A stretch of DNA of 64,000 nucleotides. Source: an uncultured Bacteroidia bacterium (lineage in GTDB: Bacteria; Bacteroidota; Bacteroidia; Bacteroidales; UBA932). The notes under the pieces are model-generated. The model saw nothing but the letters and a program-made list of their open reading frames with translations, was not told the origin of the DNA and searched no databases. Where the stretch lies: the NCBI GenBank assembly GCA_902785785.1, contig CADAAA010000002.1, forward strand, positions 62,001 to 126,000. The letters are read 5' to 3'. Positions 52,677 through 60,659 of the stretch are shown in pieces. The translations under genes and the position numbers were made by a program. Positions within the stretch are counted from its first letter, which is position 1. Each line of letters begins with the position of its first letter.

Positions 52677-52734
52677 ATCAAAAACCGCGACTATTACCGT
52701 TTTATTTTCCAAGAAACTGTTTTTGGGTTTTGCA

Positions 52735-52766
52735 TTTGTCAAAGACTGTTTTTATGTGTACCTTAG
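52735..52766 (+). promoter_or_regulatory. Promoter of the kinase-peptidase-PqqD-ABC operon
   Basis: TTTG (52735-52738), 20 bases, then TACCTTAG (52759-52766), the same T-to-A variant at the seventh position as in the susC3 promoter. The leader is about 20 bases. Confidence 0.55.
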
Positions 52767-52791
52767 CAGTTTGTAAAACACAAGATACACT

Positions 52792-53688
52792 ATGACCAAG
52801 GCATTCTGCGTAGCGGGACATACCTTTCATCTCGAGTTGCCGGACGGGTCTCCCCTCTGGCCTCTCCTGACCCAGTACGACGGGTTCGTGACCGAGCCTG
52901 TGGATGATCCGCTTTTCGTCCTCTCCGCCGTGGAGAACCTGCCCGAAACGGACAAGGCTCCTCTATATGTCGCCGAGCCTGAGGATGAAGGCCAGCCTCG
53001 ACTGGACCTCTATTCGTGCAAGGAAGGATGCCTCGTCGAGATGGCACCGCTGGCCAGCCTGCCGCCGTGTGCAAAGATGCTCATGTCTCCGGACTACAGC
53101 AAGGGCAGCCTTCAGTTCCTGAAGCGCTCCCAGTCCTCTGCCGTGTTCGCCGTCAACAATTCCCTTATGCTCATGTTCGCGTTCCGCAGCGCTCCTTACA
53201 AGACCCTGGAGATGCACGCTTCGGTCATCATGAACGGAGGCAAGGGATATCTTTTCCTCGGCAGGAGCGGCACCGGCAAGAGCACACACAGCAGCCTGTG
53301 GCTCAAGTATATAGAGGGGAGCGAACTGATGAATGACGACAATCCCGTCATCCGCGTCTGCGAAGACGGCGTCACCCGGGTATTCGGCTCGCCGTGGAGC
53401 GGGAAGACCCCTTGCTACCGCAATGTCAGCGCCCCTATAGGCGCCATCGTGCGCATACGCCAGGCCAAGTTCAACGCCATCAAGCGGCATAACACTCTTG
53501 AGGCTTATGCTTCCGTCTATTCGTCCTGCTCCGGTTTCAAGGCCGACCGCGGGATGGCTGACGGCCAGCACAAGACCCTGGAGCACATAGCCCTGAACGT
53601 GCCGTGCTATACGCTGGACTGCCTCCCTGACGAGGAGGCGGCGCGTGTCTGCGCGGCTGCGGTAAGGGGGGAGGTACGGGATGAATAA
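52792..53688 (+). CDS. HPr-kinase/PEPCK-like P-loop kinase of a peptide-maturation cluster
   Basis: 298 residues. The N-terminal ~130 residues are not recognised. The C-terminal domain has the HPr-kinase-type layout: a conserved His before the loop (MHASVIM, His142), Walker A GRSGTGKST (157-165), an acidic pair in MNDDNPVI (Asp182-Asp183) and FGSPWSGKTP. It lacks the long HPr(Ser)-binding N-terminal domain and is not near PTS genes. Homologous kinases phosphorylate the C-terminal serine of some lasso peptides, and similar proteins occur with PqqD genes in Bacteroidota. A peptide substrate is therefore likely but inferred. First gene of a four-gene operon; its end overlaps the peptidase start by 8 bases. 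Confidence 0.75.
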   Translation: MTKAFCVAGHTFHLELPDGSPLWPLLTQYDGFVTEPVDDPLFVLSAVENLPETDKAPLYVAEPEDEGQPRLDLYSCKEGCLVEMAPLASLPPCAKMLMSPDYSKGSLQFLKRSQSSAVFAVNNSLMLMFAFRSAPYKTLEMHASVIMNGGKGYLFLGRSGTGKSTHSSLWLKYIEGSELMNDDNPVIRVCEDGVTRVFGSPWSGKTPCYRNVSAPIGAIVRIRQAKFNAIKRHNTLEAYASVYSSCSGFKADRGMADGQHKTLEHIALNVPCYTLDCLPDEEAARVCAAAVRGEVRDE

Positions 53689-54130
53689 GGTCGTCGTGCC
53701 GAATGCCATCCTGCTGGGTGAAGTCAAGTTGCTTCTCGCGGAAGGCAAGGATGTCGTGATTCCTACCAAGGGCAACAGCATGCTGCCCTTCATCCGCGGG
53801 GGACGCGACAGCGTGAACCTTCGCCGGCTGGATGACATCGAGGTGGGCGATATAGTCCTCGCGGAGATCCGCGAAGGGGTTTACGTGCTGCACCGCGTAT
53901 TTGCGATCGACGGGGAGTCCGTCACCCTCAAGGGGGACGGCAATCTCCGGGGTGTTGAGAAGTGCCGGCGGTCGGATATCGCCGGAACGGCATTGAGTGT
54001 ATTGAAGGACAATGTCAGGGAAGTGGACTGCAGGGCCCCGAAGGCCATGCGCCGGGCACGGGCCTGGCGCGCGTTGGGGAGGCCCTTCCGCCGCATTTTC
54101 CTGGCGATATACAGAAGGGTTTTTATATGA
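53681..54130 (+). CDS. S24/S26-like (signal-peptidase-type) serine peptidase
   Basis: 149 residues. The catalytic Ser33 is in the family motif GNSMLPFI, and the second catalytic position is a histidine, His71 in VYVLHRVFAI, as in SipW/Sec11-type signal peptidases rather than the lysine of LepB. VTLKGDGN follows as expected. There is no N-terminal membrane helix; the C-terminal basic, aromatic stretch (FRRIFLAIYRRVFI) might touch the membrane. Its place between a kinase and PqqD suggests that it trims a leader from an exported peptide. It overlaps the kinase by 8 bases and PqqD by ATGA. Confidence 0.8.
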   Translation: MNKVVVPNAILLGEVKLLLAEGKDVVIPTKGNSMLPFIRGGRDSVNLRRLDDIEVGDIVLAEIREGVYVLHRVFAIDGESVTLKGDGNLRGVEKCRRSDIAGTALSVLKDNVREVDCRAPKAMRRARAWRALGRPFRRIFLAIYRRVFI

Positions 54131-54396
54131 AACTAGTAGAAGGATTCAGGCTCCGCCAGTTGGGCGGGGAGTTCATAGTGACGCCGGAAAGCGTCGCGCA
54201 GATCAATTTCAACAAGCTTATCTCCCTCAATTCTTCCGCGGCTTACCTGTGGAAGTCGGTTGAAGGCAAGGAGTTTACCGCAGATACCCTCAAGGACCTG
54301 CTCCTCGACCGTTACGAGGTATCCGAGGAGATCGCCGCGCATGACGCGGAGAACATCGCCCGCACCTGGGTTGAGGCAGGGATCGCAGTAGAATAG
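54127..54396 (+). CDS. PqqD-family peptide-recognition protein
   Basis: 89 residues from the ATG at 54127, which overlaps the peptidase stop (ATGA); the open frame upstream is a shadow of the peptidase. The PqqD fold is visible in FRLRQLGGEFIV, NFNKLISLNSSAAYLW and the C-terminal helices. PqqD proteins (RiPP recognition elements) bind leader peptides and present them to modifying enzymes. No radical SAM enzyme, cyclase or dehydratase is encoded next to it, so its partner here is probably the kinase, the peptidase or the transporter. Confidence 0.85.
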   Translation: MKLVEGFRLRQLGGEFIVTPESVAQINFNKLISLNSSAAYLWKSVEGKEFTADTLKDLLLDRYEVSEEIAAHDAENIARTWVEAGIAVE

Positions 54397-54398
54397 CC

Positions 54399-56045
54399 AT
54401 GAAGGATTTTCGCACTTGCATGAAAGGACTGGCGGCGATGGGCCGCCCGCTCAGGGGGAAGGTCCTCGTGAGCTGCATCATCGGAGTGGTGCGCATCGCC
54501 GCTTCGATGGCCTTTGTGTGGGTGTGCAAGGCCCTCGTGGATATTGCGACGGGCGTTTCTTCTGAGCCGATAGGCCTGTATGTGGGATACATGGTCGGGA
54601 TCATGCTGCTCCAGGTCGTTTCAAGCGTTGCCTTCGGCTGGTGGGAGGGAATGATAGTTACCAAGACCCAGAACATGTTCAGAGCCAAGGTTTTCGGCCA
54701 TGTACTGGACAGTGAGTGGAACGGCCGTGAGGCTTTTCATTCCGGGGACATGGTGAACAGACTCGAGGAGGATACGCGGGTGGTCGTCGATCTCCTCTGC
54801 ACCCGCGTGCCGGATTTCATCGTGACGCTGGTGCAGCTCGTCGCCGCCTCGGGGTTCCTGTTCGTACTTGAGCCTTCCTTGCTGTGGGTGCTGCTCATCC
54901 TGATGCCTGTTGCTGCTATCGGCAGCAAGATGTTCTTCAAGACCATCCGCAAGCTCACCTCCCTCATCAGGGCGAAGGACAGCGAGATCCAGGGACACAT
55001 GCAGGAGCATCTCCAGCAGCGCGTCCTGGTCAAGACGCTTGGCTGTTCGGACCAGGTGATAGACAGGCTTGACGACCTTCAGAAGGATGTGATGGACAAT
55101 ACCATACGCCGTCTGAACTACAATGCCGGCGCGCGTTCCTTCCTGCGGATAGGATTCATGGCCGGCTATGCCGCAGCGTTCCTATGGGGAGTGTTCGGCA
55201 TCAAGAGCGGCGCCGTGACCTTCGGTATGATGACGGCTTTCCTCCAGCTTGTAGGACAGGTCCAGCGGCCTATCGCCGACATCAGCCGGCATATTCCCGC
55301 GTTCATCCATTCACTTACTTCCGTGGAGCGTATCCTCGAGCTGACCGACCTTCCGCTCGAGGCGGCGGGGGAGGACATCGTGTTCACCGACGCCCCCGGC
55401 ATCCGCCTCGAGGATGTCAGCTTTGCCTATACCGATGTACCGGAAGGAGTTGCTTCCCAGCTGGTCCTGGAGCATTTCTCCTATGATTTCAAGCCTTCTA
55501 GCGTCACGGCGGTTATGGGTGTGACCGGTGCCGGCAAGAGTACCCTTACGCGTCTCATACTTGCGCTCCTGCATCCTTCCCGCGGCTCCATAGTGCTGTA
55601 TTCCGGTGATCGCAGCGTTCCCGTCAGCCCTGCCACGAGGTGCAATTTCCGTTATGTGCCCCAGGGCAACAGCCTCATGAGCGGTACCGTCAGGGACAAT
55701 CTCCTGCTCGCCAATCCTTCCGCTTCGGAGGAAGAGATGAAGGAAGCCCTGCATCTGGCAGTAGCTGATTTCGTGTTCGACCTGCGCGACGGTCTCGAGA
55801 CGGTCTGCTCCGAGAAGGGCAGCGGGCTCAGCGAGGGCCAGGCGCAGCGCATCGCCATCGCCCGTGCGCTCCTGCACCCGGGCGGGGTGCTCATCCTCGA
55901 TGAGGCCACTTCAGCGCTTGACAGGGATACTGAGGACGAGCTTCTTCGCAGGCTGTCTCAAAAAATAAGCGGCGGGAAGACCATCTTATGGATCACCCAC
56001 CGCGAATCAGTCACCAGCATCGCTGATGCCGTGCTCAGGATCTGA
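54399..56045 (+). CDS. ABC transporter (fused permease and ATPase), probable peptide exporter
   Basis: 548 residues. The six-helix transmembrane domain covers about residues 20-300 and the ATPase about 330-548. Walker A is GVTGAGKSTL (from ~374), the signature GSGLSEGQAQR (~475), Walker B VLILDEATSALD and the H-loop WITHRES. It works as a homodimer or with an unseen partner. It lacks the C39 peptidase domain of bacteriocin exporters, which the separate S26-like peptidase could replace. It starts 2 bases after pqqD and ends the operon; its stop abuts the FISUMP gene stop, with a small GATCA-TTCG-TGATC hairpin at 56044-56057. Confidence 0.9.
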   Translation: MKDFRTCMKGLAAMGRPLRGKVLVSCIIGVVRIAASMAFVWVCKALVDIATGVSSEPIGLYVGYMVGIMLLQVVSSVAFGWWEGMIVTKTQNMFRAKVFGHVLDSEWNGREAFHSGDMVNRLEEDTRVVVDLLCTRVPDFIVTLVQLVAASGFLFVLEPSLLWVLLILMPVAAIGSKMFFKTIRKLTSLIRAKDSEIQGHMQEHLQQRVLVKTLGCSDQVIDRLDDLQKDVMDNTIRRLNYNAGARSFLRIGFMAGYAAAFLWGVFGIKSGAVTFGMMTAFLQLVGQVQRPIADISRHIPAFIHSLTSVERILELTDLPLEAAGEDIVFTDAPGIRLEDVSFAYTDVPEGVASQLVLEHFSYDFKPSSVTAVMGVTGAGKSTLTRLILALLHPSRGSIVLYSGDRSVPVSPATRCNFRYVPQGNSLMSGTVRDNLLLANPSASEEEMKEALHLAVADFVFDLRDGLETVCSEKGSGLSEGQAQRIAIARALLHPGGVLILDEATSALDRDTEDELLRRLSQKISGGKTILWITHRESVTSIADAVLRI

Positions 56046-57047
56046 TCATTCGTGATCGCGCACGCAACGGACGTTGGCCGCAAATGATTTCTTGGAAGAA
56101 TAACCGATGAAGAGGTCCGGACTCTCATCGAAGAAATACCTGTAGAATGCCTGTTCGGCATCTTTCTCGCCTGAAGTCCAGAAAGCGGCATACTCGTACA
56201 TCGAATCGAAATCGATGCGGTTCGCCATCTTTGATGCGTATCCCAGAGGGATCATCGAGAGGCCGAGCTTGTCGGTAATCTTCACGTCGGGCCAGTACTC
56301 CCACATCTTTTCTCCGTTGAACCTGAGGTCTCCCATGAAATAGCCGGCCGCAGACTGGAAACGTACTGACGGGTCGGGACGCTTGTCGAGGACTGCAGAC
56401 GCCGCGTCGGCCCAGTCGTCAAGCGTGGAAAGCCTCCATCCGTCGGGGCATGCCGATATGGCTTCGTTCCATGTATAGAAGCGCCCGAATACATCAGAAA
56501 CGGTCTCGCAGTTCTCGAGGGCGGTGCCTGAACCTTTATAGGCGAGGTTCTCCCTGAACCAGTCCTTGGTTCCAACCGTGGCACAGAGGTAGCTGTGCCC
56601 GTCCCTGGGGTCGGTGAAAAGGAAATCCCTTCCTTCAGCAGCGGTAAGGCCGGTGATGCTTCCGTTTTCACGGCCGGCCCTGACGATGGTGACCGACTGT
56701 GTGGTCGTGCTGTTGTAGTAGCCGTCGGCAAAGGCTGCACAGGTAAGTGAGACCGTGCAGAGCGTATCCGGAAGTGTCAGGGTGAATGTGTCGATGGTGT
56801 CCCTGATGTTAAGGGCGGTAGTGTACCAGCAGTACCCGACCTTCGATCCGTCGTCGGCCGTCACGTCCTTGGCGGTGAAGGTGAAAGACTCGCCAGCTGT
56901 CGCAAACATGGGAAGCGTGAATTCGGGAGCTCCGGTCAGGTATGAGTAGCTCTCGGTCTTATCTTTCTTGCATGATGCTGCGCAGAACAGGACGAATACG
57001 GCTGAAGCGAACAGGATGTATTTCTTGATATCCATTACGGTATTCAT
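56046..57047 (-). CDS. FISUMP-domain lipoprotein
   Basis: 333 residues from 57047; a second ATG at 57035 (MDIKKYILF) is equally possible. Lipobox FCAASC. An N-terminal Ig-like part (about residues 35-125) is followed by a Fib_succ_major (FISUMP) domain with GRFYTWNEAISACPDGWRL, AAFWTSGE and the closing NVRCVRD. Such domains occur in surface lipoproteins of Bacteroidota and Fibrobacter; function is not established. It is convergent with the peptide-export operon without any spacer, so a link to that operon is not implied. Confidence 0.85.
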   Translation of the reverse strand: MNTVMDIKKYILFASAVFVLFCAASCKKDKTESYSYLTGAPEFTLPMFATAGESFTFTAKDVTADDGSKVGYCWYTTALNIRDTIDTFTLTLPDTLCTVSLTCAAFADGYYNSTTTQSVTIVRAGRENGSITGLTAAEGRDFLFTDPRDGHSYLCATVGTKDWFRENLAYKGSGTALENCETVSDVFGRFYTWNEAISACPDGWRLSTLDDWADAASAVLDKRPDPSVRFQSAAGYFMGDLRFNGEKMWEYWPDVKITDKLGLSMIPLGYASKMANRIDFDSMYEYAAFWTSGEKDAEQAFYRYFFDESPDLFIGYSSKKSFAANVRCVRDHE

Positions 57048-57061
57048 GATCGATTAACACG

Positions 57062-57100
57062 CAAATATCGTGATTTTCGGCTTAAAAACCATTACCTTTG
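57062..57100. promoter_or_regulatory. Divergent promoters of the FISUMP gene and apbE
   Basis: Plus strand: TACCTTTG (57093-57100), an exact match, serves apbE. Minus strand: GATATTTG (57069-57062), one mismatch, serves the FISUMP gene and leaves a leader of about 10 bases. Confidence 0.5.
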
Positions 57101-57124
57101 TACAAATACTTTGCCGTTCCATAC

Positions 57125-58201
57125 ATGAGGTTCCCGTTTCTGCCGTCCAGGCTCCGTTCATTCAGGCTGCCCTCCCTTCAGTTCAGCCTCTTCTTCCTTG
57201 TCCTGCTCGCCGGCCAGGGCTGCAACCGTTATGTGGCGGTGACGGGGTATGCGCAGGGTGGGACCTATTCTGTGAAGTTCAATGCCGCCGGCGTCCGCGT
57301 GCCGCGCGCTGAGATAGCCGCTGCCATCGATTCCGTCCTGACACTTGTGGACACGACTCTGTCGGGTTATAACAAGGCATCGATACTGAGCCGTTTCAAT
57401 GCCGGTGAGGCCGTCATCCCTAACAAGCTTTTTTCCGACATTTACACTTACTCCCGTGAGATATGGGAGGAGACCGACGGGTGCGTGGACGTGGCGGCCG
57501 GACCGCTTTTCGATGTATGGGGTTTCGGTTTCTCGACGGATTCCCTGCCTTCCGACGCCAAGGTGCGTGAGACGATCGCCTCCTGCGGCATGGCGCGCCT
57601 GCGCCCTCACATCGCCCCCGGCGAGCCCCTTGACTCCCGCGCTTTGCTCTCTGATTCCGGTACTTTGGATCAGGCCCCTTCGCGCCTGAACTTCAATGCT
57701 ATCGCGCAGGGTTACACCTGCGATCTGGTGGCGGATTATCTCCGATCCATCGGTGTGAAGGACATGCTGGTAGATATCGGTGAGATATACTGCGCCGGGC
57801 GCAATCCCGCCGGGCGGGACTGGAGCATCGGCGTCGACCGTCCGGTCGACGGTAATGACACGCCCGGCGCAGACCTGGACGGCGTATGGCTGTCCGCCGG
57901 CCGCTCTTGCGGCATTGTCACGTCAGGAAATTACCGAAAGTTCTACGTCCGCGACGGACGTAAACTTGCCCACACTATCGATCCTCGAACCGGCTATCCT
58001 GTCGACCACTCGCTCTTGAGCGCTACTATTGTCGCCCCTTCTGCCGCCGCTGCCGACGCCTACGCAACATACTGTATGGTCCTGGGTTATGAGGACGCCC
58101 GGGCTTTCATCGAAAGCCGCTCTGACCTCGAGGGCTATCTCATCCGTGATGTGGACGGCTCCATGGTCGAATGGGCTTCCCCCGGCTTCACCCTCCGATA
58201 G
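57125..58201 (+). CDS. apbE: FAD:protein FMN transferase lipoprotein (ApbE)
   Basis: 358 residues from the ATG at 57125; the in-frame TTG at 57098 lies within the -7 box. Signal peptide with lipobox LLAGQGC. ApbE covalently attaches FMN to a threonine in partner flavoproteins such as the Na+-translocating NQR or RNF subunits in the periplasm. Typical motifs are AQGGTYSVKF, DVAAGPLFDVWGFG, NAIAQGYTCDLVADYL, LVDIGEIYCAG and HTIDPRTGYPVDHSL. The FMN-attached targets are not in this window. Confidence 0.93.
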   Translation: MRFPFLPSRLRSFRLPSLQFSLFFLVLLAGQGCNRYVAVTGYAQGGTYSVKFNAAGVRVPRAEIAAAIDSVLTLVDTTLSGYNKASILSRFNAGEAVIPNKLFSDIYTYSREIWEETDGCVDVAAGPLFDVWGFGFSTDSLPSDAKVRETIASCGMARLRPHIAPGEPLDSRALLSDSGTLDQAPSRLNFNAIAQGYTCDLVADYLRSIGVKDMLVDIGEIYCAGRNPAGRDWSIGVDRPVDGNDTPGADLDGVWLSAGRSCGIVTSGNYRKFYVRDGRKLAHTIDPRTGYPVDHSLLSATIVAPSAAAADAYATYCMVLGYEDARAFIESRSDLEGYLIRDVDGSMVEWASPGFTLR

Positions 58202-58253
58202 CTTTTCCCCTTTACCTTTTTGCTGAGGGATATGGGGCGAATGGAGGAAGGGA

Positions 58254-59363
58254 TCAGAGGGAGCTGATGACGTCGAGGACGAAGAGGAGGGAATGGGCGA
58301 GGAAATCAACGGCATCGGCGAGGAGGGCGGGACAGCCGCCCAGGGCCTGAAAGGCTATGGCGGCGACCGAGGCGGCCATCAATGCCGAGGTAAGGGGTAG
58401 CGCCAGCAAGTTTGTGATAATGAAATACTTGGGGAAACTGTGGAAGCGTATCCAGGCAAGCGGCGCCGTGAAGATCTGGCAGGATACCGCCAAGGCGGCG
58501 GCCTGCCAGATGCGGCGAATGGGTTGGAATGCCCGTCCGTTGTCAGGATACCAGGCGGACAGGCGGGGATACAGGAGGGTGATGCCGGTCATGGCAAGAT
58601 AGGAGAGCTGGAAGCCTAGACTTGTGATGACTTCAGGACGGAATGCGAGCTGTAGGGTCAGTGCGGTCATCAGGATACGGACCGGGCTGGTCCGGCGTTC
58701 GGGGAAGAGTGAACAGGTCTCGCGGATAAGGATGAAAAGGGAAGCGCGGACTATGGACGGCCCGGCTCCTGTAGCCAATGTGTAGAATCCTGAAAAGGCA
58801 ACGATGAGGACGCTGCGCAGACGACGTAGGAAGGGAGTGTTGCCGACAATGGATAGCAACTTACTTACGATCAAGTAGATAACGCCAAGATGCAAGCCGC
58901 TGAGGGCGAGGATGTGCGAAGCGCCGCTGGCGCGGAATGCGGCCGTCTGCTCTGCAGTGAGGCCGCTTCTGTCGCCGGTCAGCAGGGCGGCGACCAGGGA
59001 GTGCGTGCTGCCGTGCGTGAAAGGCAGGGCGGCTATGAGCCGGCGCAGGCCGGAGAGCGCGCCGGCGGCCAGCCGCCCTGCCGGTCCGGGCGTCTCAGCC
59101 TGCGGCAGCAGCGCCCTAGACAGAAAGCAGAAGCATCCCAGGCAGAAAAACAGGAATATGTAGGGGAGAGGTCCGGTCTTGCGGCGGAAAAGGAGAGCCA
59201 AGAGGCCTGACGCGGCGCTAAGGACAGCCGCCGCGGCAATGCCTGCAGCGGCAGTATCCGCGGCCCTGAGGCCGGAGGCTGCGCCTCCCGCCAGGGCCGC
59301 GCAGCCGGCCACCCCGGCCGCAAACGGCAGCGACACGGTCGCCATGTTCCGGACGTCTTCCAT
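58254..59363 (-). CDS. comEC: ComEC/Rec2-type channel-domain protein
   Basis: 369 residues, almost entirely hydrophobic with about nine to ten helices. The ComEC competence domain motifs are clear: ALLTGDRSGLT, SGASHILALSGLHLGVI and GAGPSIVRAS. Full-length ComEC (~700-800 residues) also has an N-terminal OB-like domain and a C-terminal metallo-beta-lactamase-like nuclease domain; neither is seen. It could still pass single-stranded DNA across the inner membrane. ATG 59363 is used; 59345 is possible. It is divergent from ackA and follows apbE convergently with 52 bases between and no clear terminator. Confidence 0.85.
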   Translation of the reverse strand: MEDVRNMATVSLPFAAGVAGCAALAGGAASGLRAADTAAAGIAAAAVLSAASGLLALLFRRKTGPLPYIFLFFCLGCFCFLSRALLPQAETPGPAGRLAAGALSGLRRLIAALPFTHGSTHSLVAALLTGDRSGLTAEQTAAFRASGASHILALSGLHLGVIYLIVSKLLSIVGNTPFLRRLRSVLIVAFSGFYTLATGAGPSIVRASLFILIRETCSLFPERRTSPVRILMTALTLQLAFRPEVITSLGFQLSYLAMTGITLLYPRLSAWYPDNGRAFQPIRRIWQAAALAVSCQIFTAPLAWIRFHSFPKYFIITNLLALPLTSALMAASVAAIAFQALGGCPALLADAVDFLAHSLLFVLDVISSL

Positions 59364-59377
59364 AGTTACGGTTCAGT

Positions 59378-59409
59378 TTTGCTAAAGTACTCATAATTTT
59401 CTAACTTTG
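59378..59409 (+). promoter_or_regulatory. Promoter of ackA
   Basis: TTTG (59378-59381), 20 bases, then TAACTTTG (59402-59409). The leader to ATG 59442 is about 26 bases. Confidence 0.7.
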
Positions 59410-59441
59410 CAGTCCCCAAACGATAATCAAACGTAAATAAT

Positions 59442-60656
59442 ATGATCATTCTTGTTATCAACTGCGGAAGCTCTTCCATCAAGTACCAGCTTCTGGACAT
59501 GAAGAGCGACGACGTGTACGACCTCCTCGCCAAGGGCATCGTCGAAAAGATCGGCCTTCCTTGCGGAAATATCACCCATAAGCCCACCGGCAAGCCCCGG
59601 ATGGACAAGGAAGTCCACATCGCGGACCACAAGGTCGGCATGCAGCTCGTCCTTGACGCCCTGGTGGACCCCGTCCACGGCGTCCTTTCCTCATTCGACG
59701 ACATCGAGGCGGTAGGCCACCGTATCGTGCAGGGTGCCGATTTCTTCTCCGGCAGCGCCATCGTGAACGAAGACGTCATCTCCAAGATCGAGATCTGCTG
59801 CGATTTCGCCCCGCTCCACAATCCCGCCCACCTTCTCGGCATCCGTGCCGTCCAGCATGTCCTTCCTTCCGTGCCGCAGGTCGTCACCTTCGACACCGCC
59901 TATCACCAGACCATGCCGGACTACGCATACATGTATGCCCTTCCGTACGAGTATTATGAGAAGTACCGCGTCCGCCGTTACGGCGCCCACGGCACCTCGC
60001 ACCAGTTCGTGGCTTACAAGGGAGCTAAGTACGTCGGGCTTGACATCGACCATTCCAAGATCATCACCTGCCACATCGGCAACGGCAGTTCCATCTCGGC
60101 TATCGTTAACGGAAAGGTCGTCGACACTTCAATGGGCTTCACTCCGCTCGAGGGCATGATCATGGGTACGCGATGCGGCAACATCGACCCGAACGTCGTC
60201 CCGTACATCATGAAGAAGGAGAACCTCACCCCCGACCAGATGACGGAGATCATGAACCGCAAGAGCGGCTTCCTCGGTCTCTCCGGCCTGTCTTCCGACG
60301 CCCGCGACCTCGACGCCGCCGCCAACGCCGGCAACTATCGCGCTAAACTCGTCTTCAAGAAACTCGCTTACGATATCATCAAGATCGTCGGATCCTATAT
60401 CGCCGTCATGGACGGCGTGGACGCCATCTTCTTCACGGCCGGCATCGGCGAGAACAACGCCCGCCTGCGCCGCCGCGTCTGCGAGAACTTCTCCTACATG
60501 GGGCTCAAGTTCGATTTCGAGGCCAATGTCGCCCAGGGTGTGGACACGATGCTCTCCACCCCGGACTCCAAGGTCAAGGTGGCTCTCATCACCACCGACG
60601 AGGAGCTCGTCATCGCGCGCGATACCATGCGCCTCGTGATGGCAGGGGAAGAATAA
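59442..60656 (+). CDS. ackA: Acetate kinase
   Basis: 404 residues, the normal length. It makes ATP and acetate from acetyl phosphate, the last step of fermentative acetate production. The N-terminal phosphate-binding motif NCGSSSIKYQLL, the second signature GAHGTSHQFVA and the adenosine-site region FFTAGIGENNARLR are all intact. No pta gene is next to it, unlike the common pta-ackA pair. Its terminator lies downstream inside the convergent hydrolase gene (60708-60739). Confidence 0.97.
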   Translation: MIILVINCGSSSIKYQLLDMKSDDVYDLLAKGIVEKIGLPCGNITHKPTGKPRMDKEVHIADHKVGMQLVLDALVDPVHGVLSSFDDIEAVGHRIVQGADFFSGSAIVNEDVISKIEICCDFAPLHNPAHLLGIRAVQHVLPSVPQVVTFDTAYHQTMPDYAYMYALPYEYYEKYRVRRYGAHGTSHQFVAYKGAKYVGLDIDHSKIITCHIGNGSSISAIVNGKVVDTSMGFTPLEGMIMGTRCGNIDPNVVPYIMKKENLTPDQMTEIMNRKSGFLGLSGLSSDARDLDAAANAGNYRAKLVFKKLAYDIIKIVGSYIAVMDGVDAIFFTAGIGENNARLRRRVCENFSYMGLKFDFEANVAQGVDTMLSTPDSKVKVALITTDEELVIARDTMRLVMAGEE

Positions 60657-60659
60657 GGA

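Noticed and set aside
52792..53688. Calling the cluster kinase a true HPr kinase/phosphorylase (hprK)
   Set aside because: The N-terminal HPrK domain is not recognisable, no PTS genes are nearby and the gene is embedded with PqqD, a peptidase and an exporter.
52792..56045. Calling the cluster a lasso peptide or bacteriocin locus outright
   Set aside because: There is no asparagine-synthetase-like cyclase, transglutaminase-type B2 protease, C39 peptidase domain or precursor gene in sight.
56044..56057. GATCA-TTCG-TGATC hairpin at the convergent ABC/FISUMP stops
   Set aside because: A stable tetraloop but only 5 bp and without a T run, so not called as a terminator.
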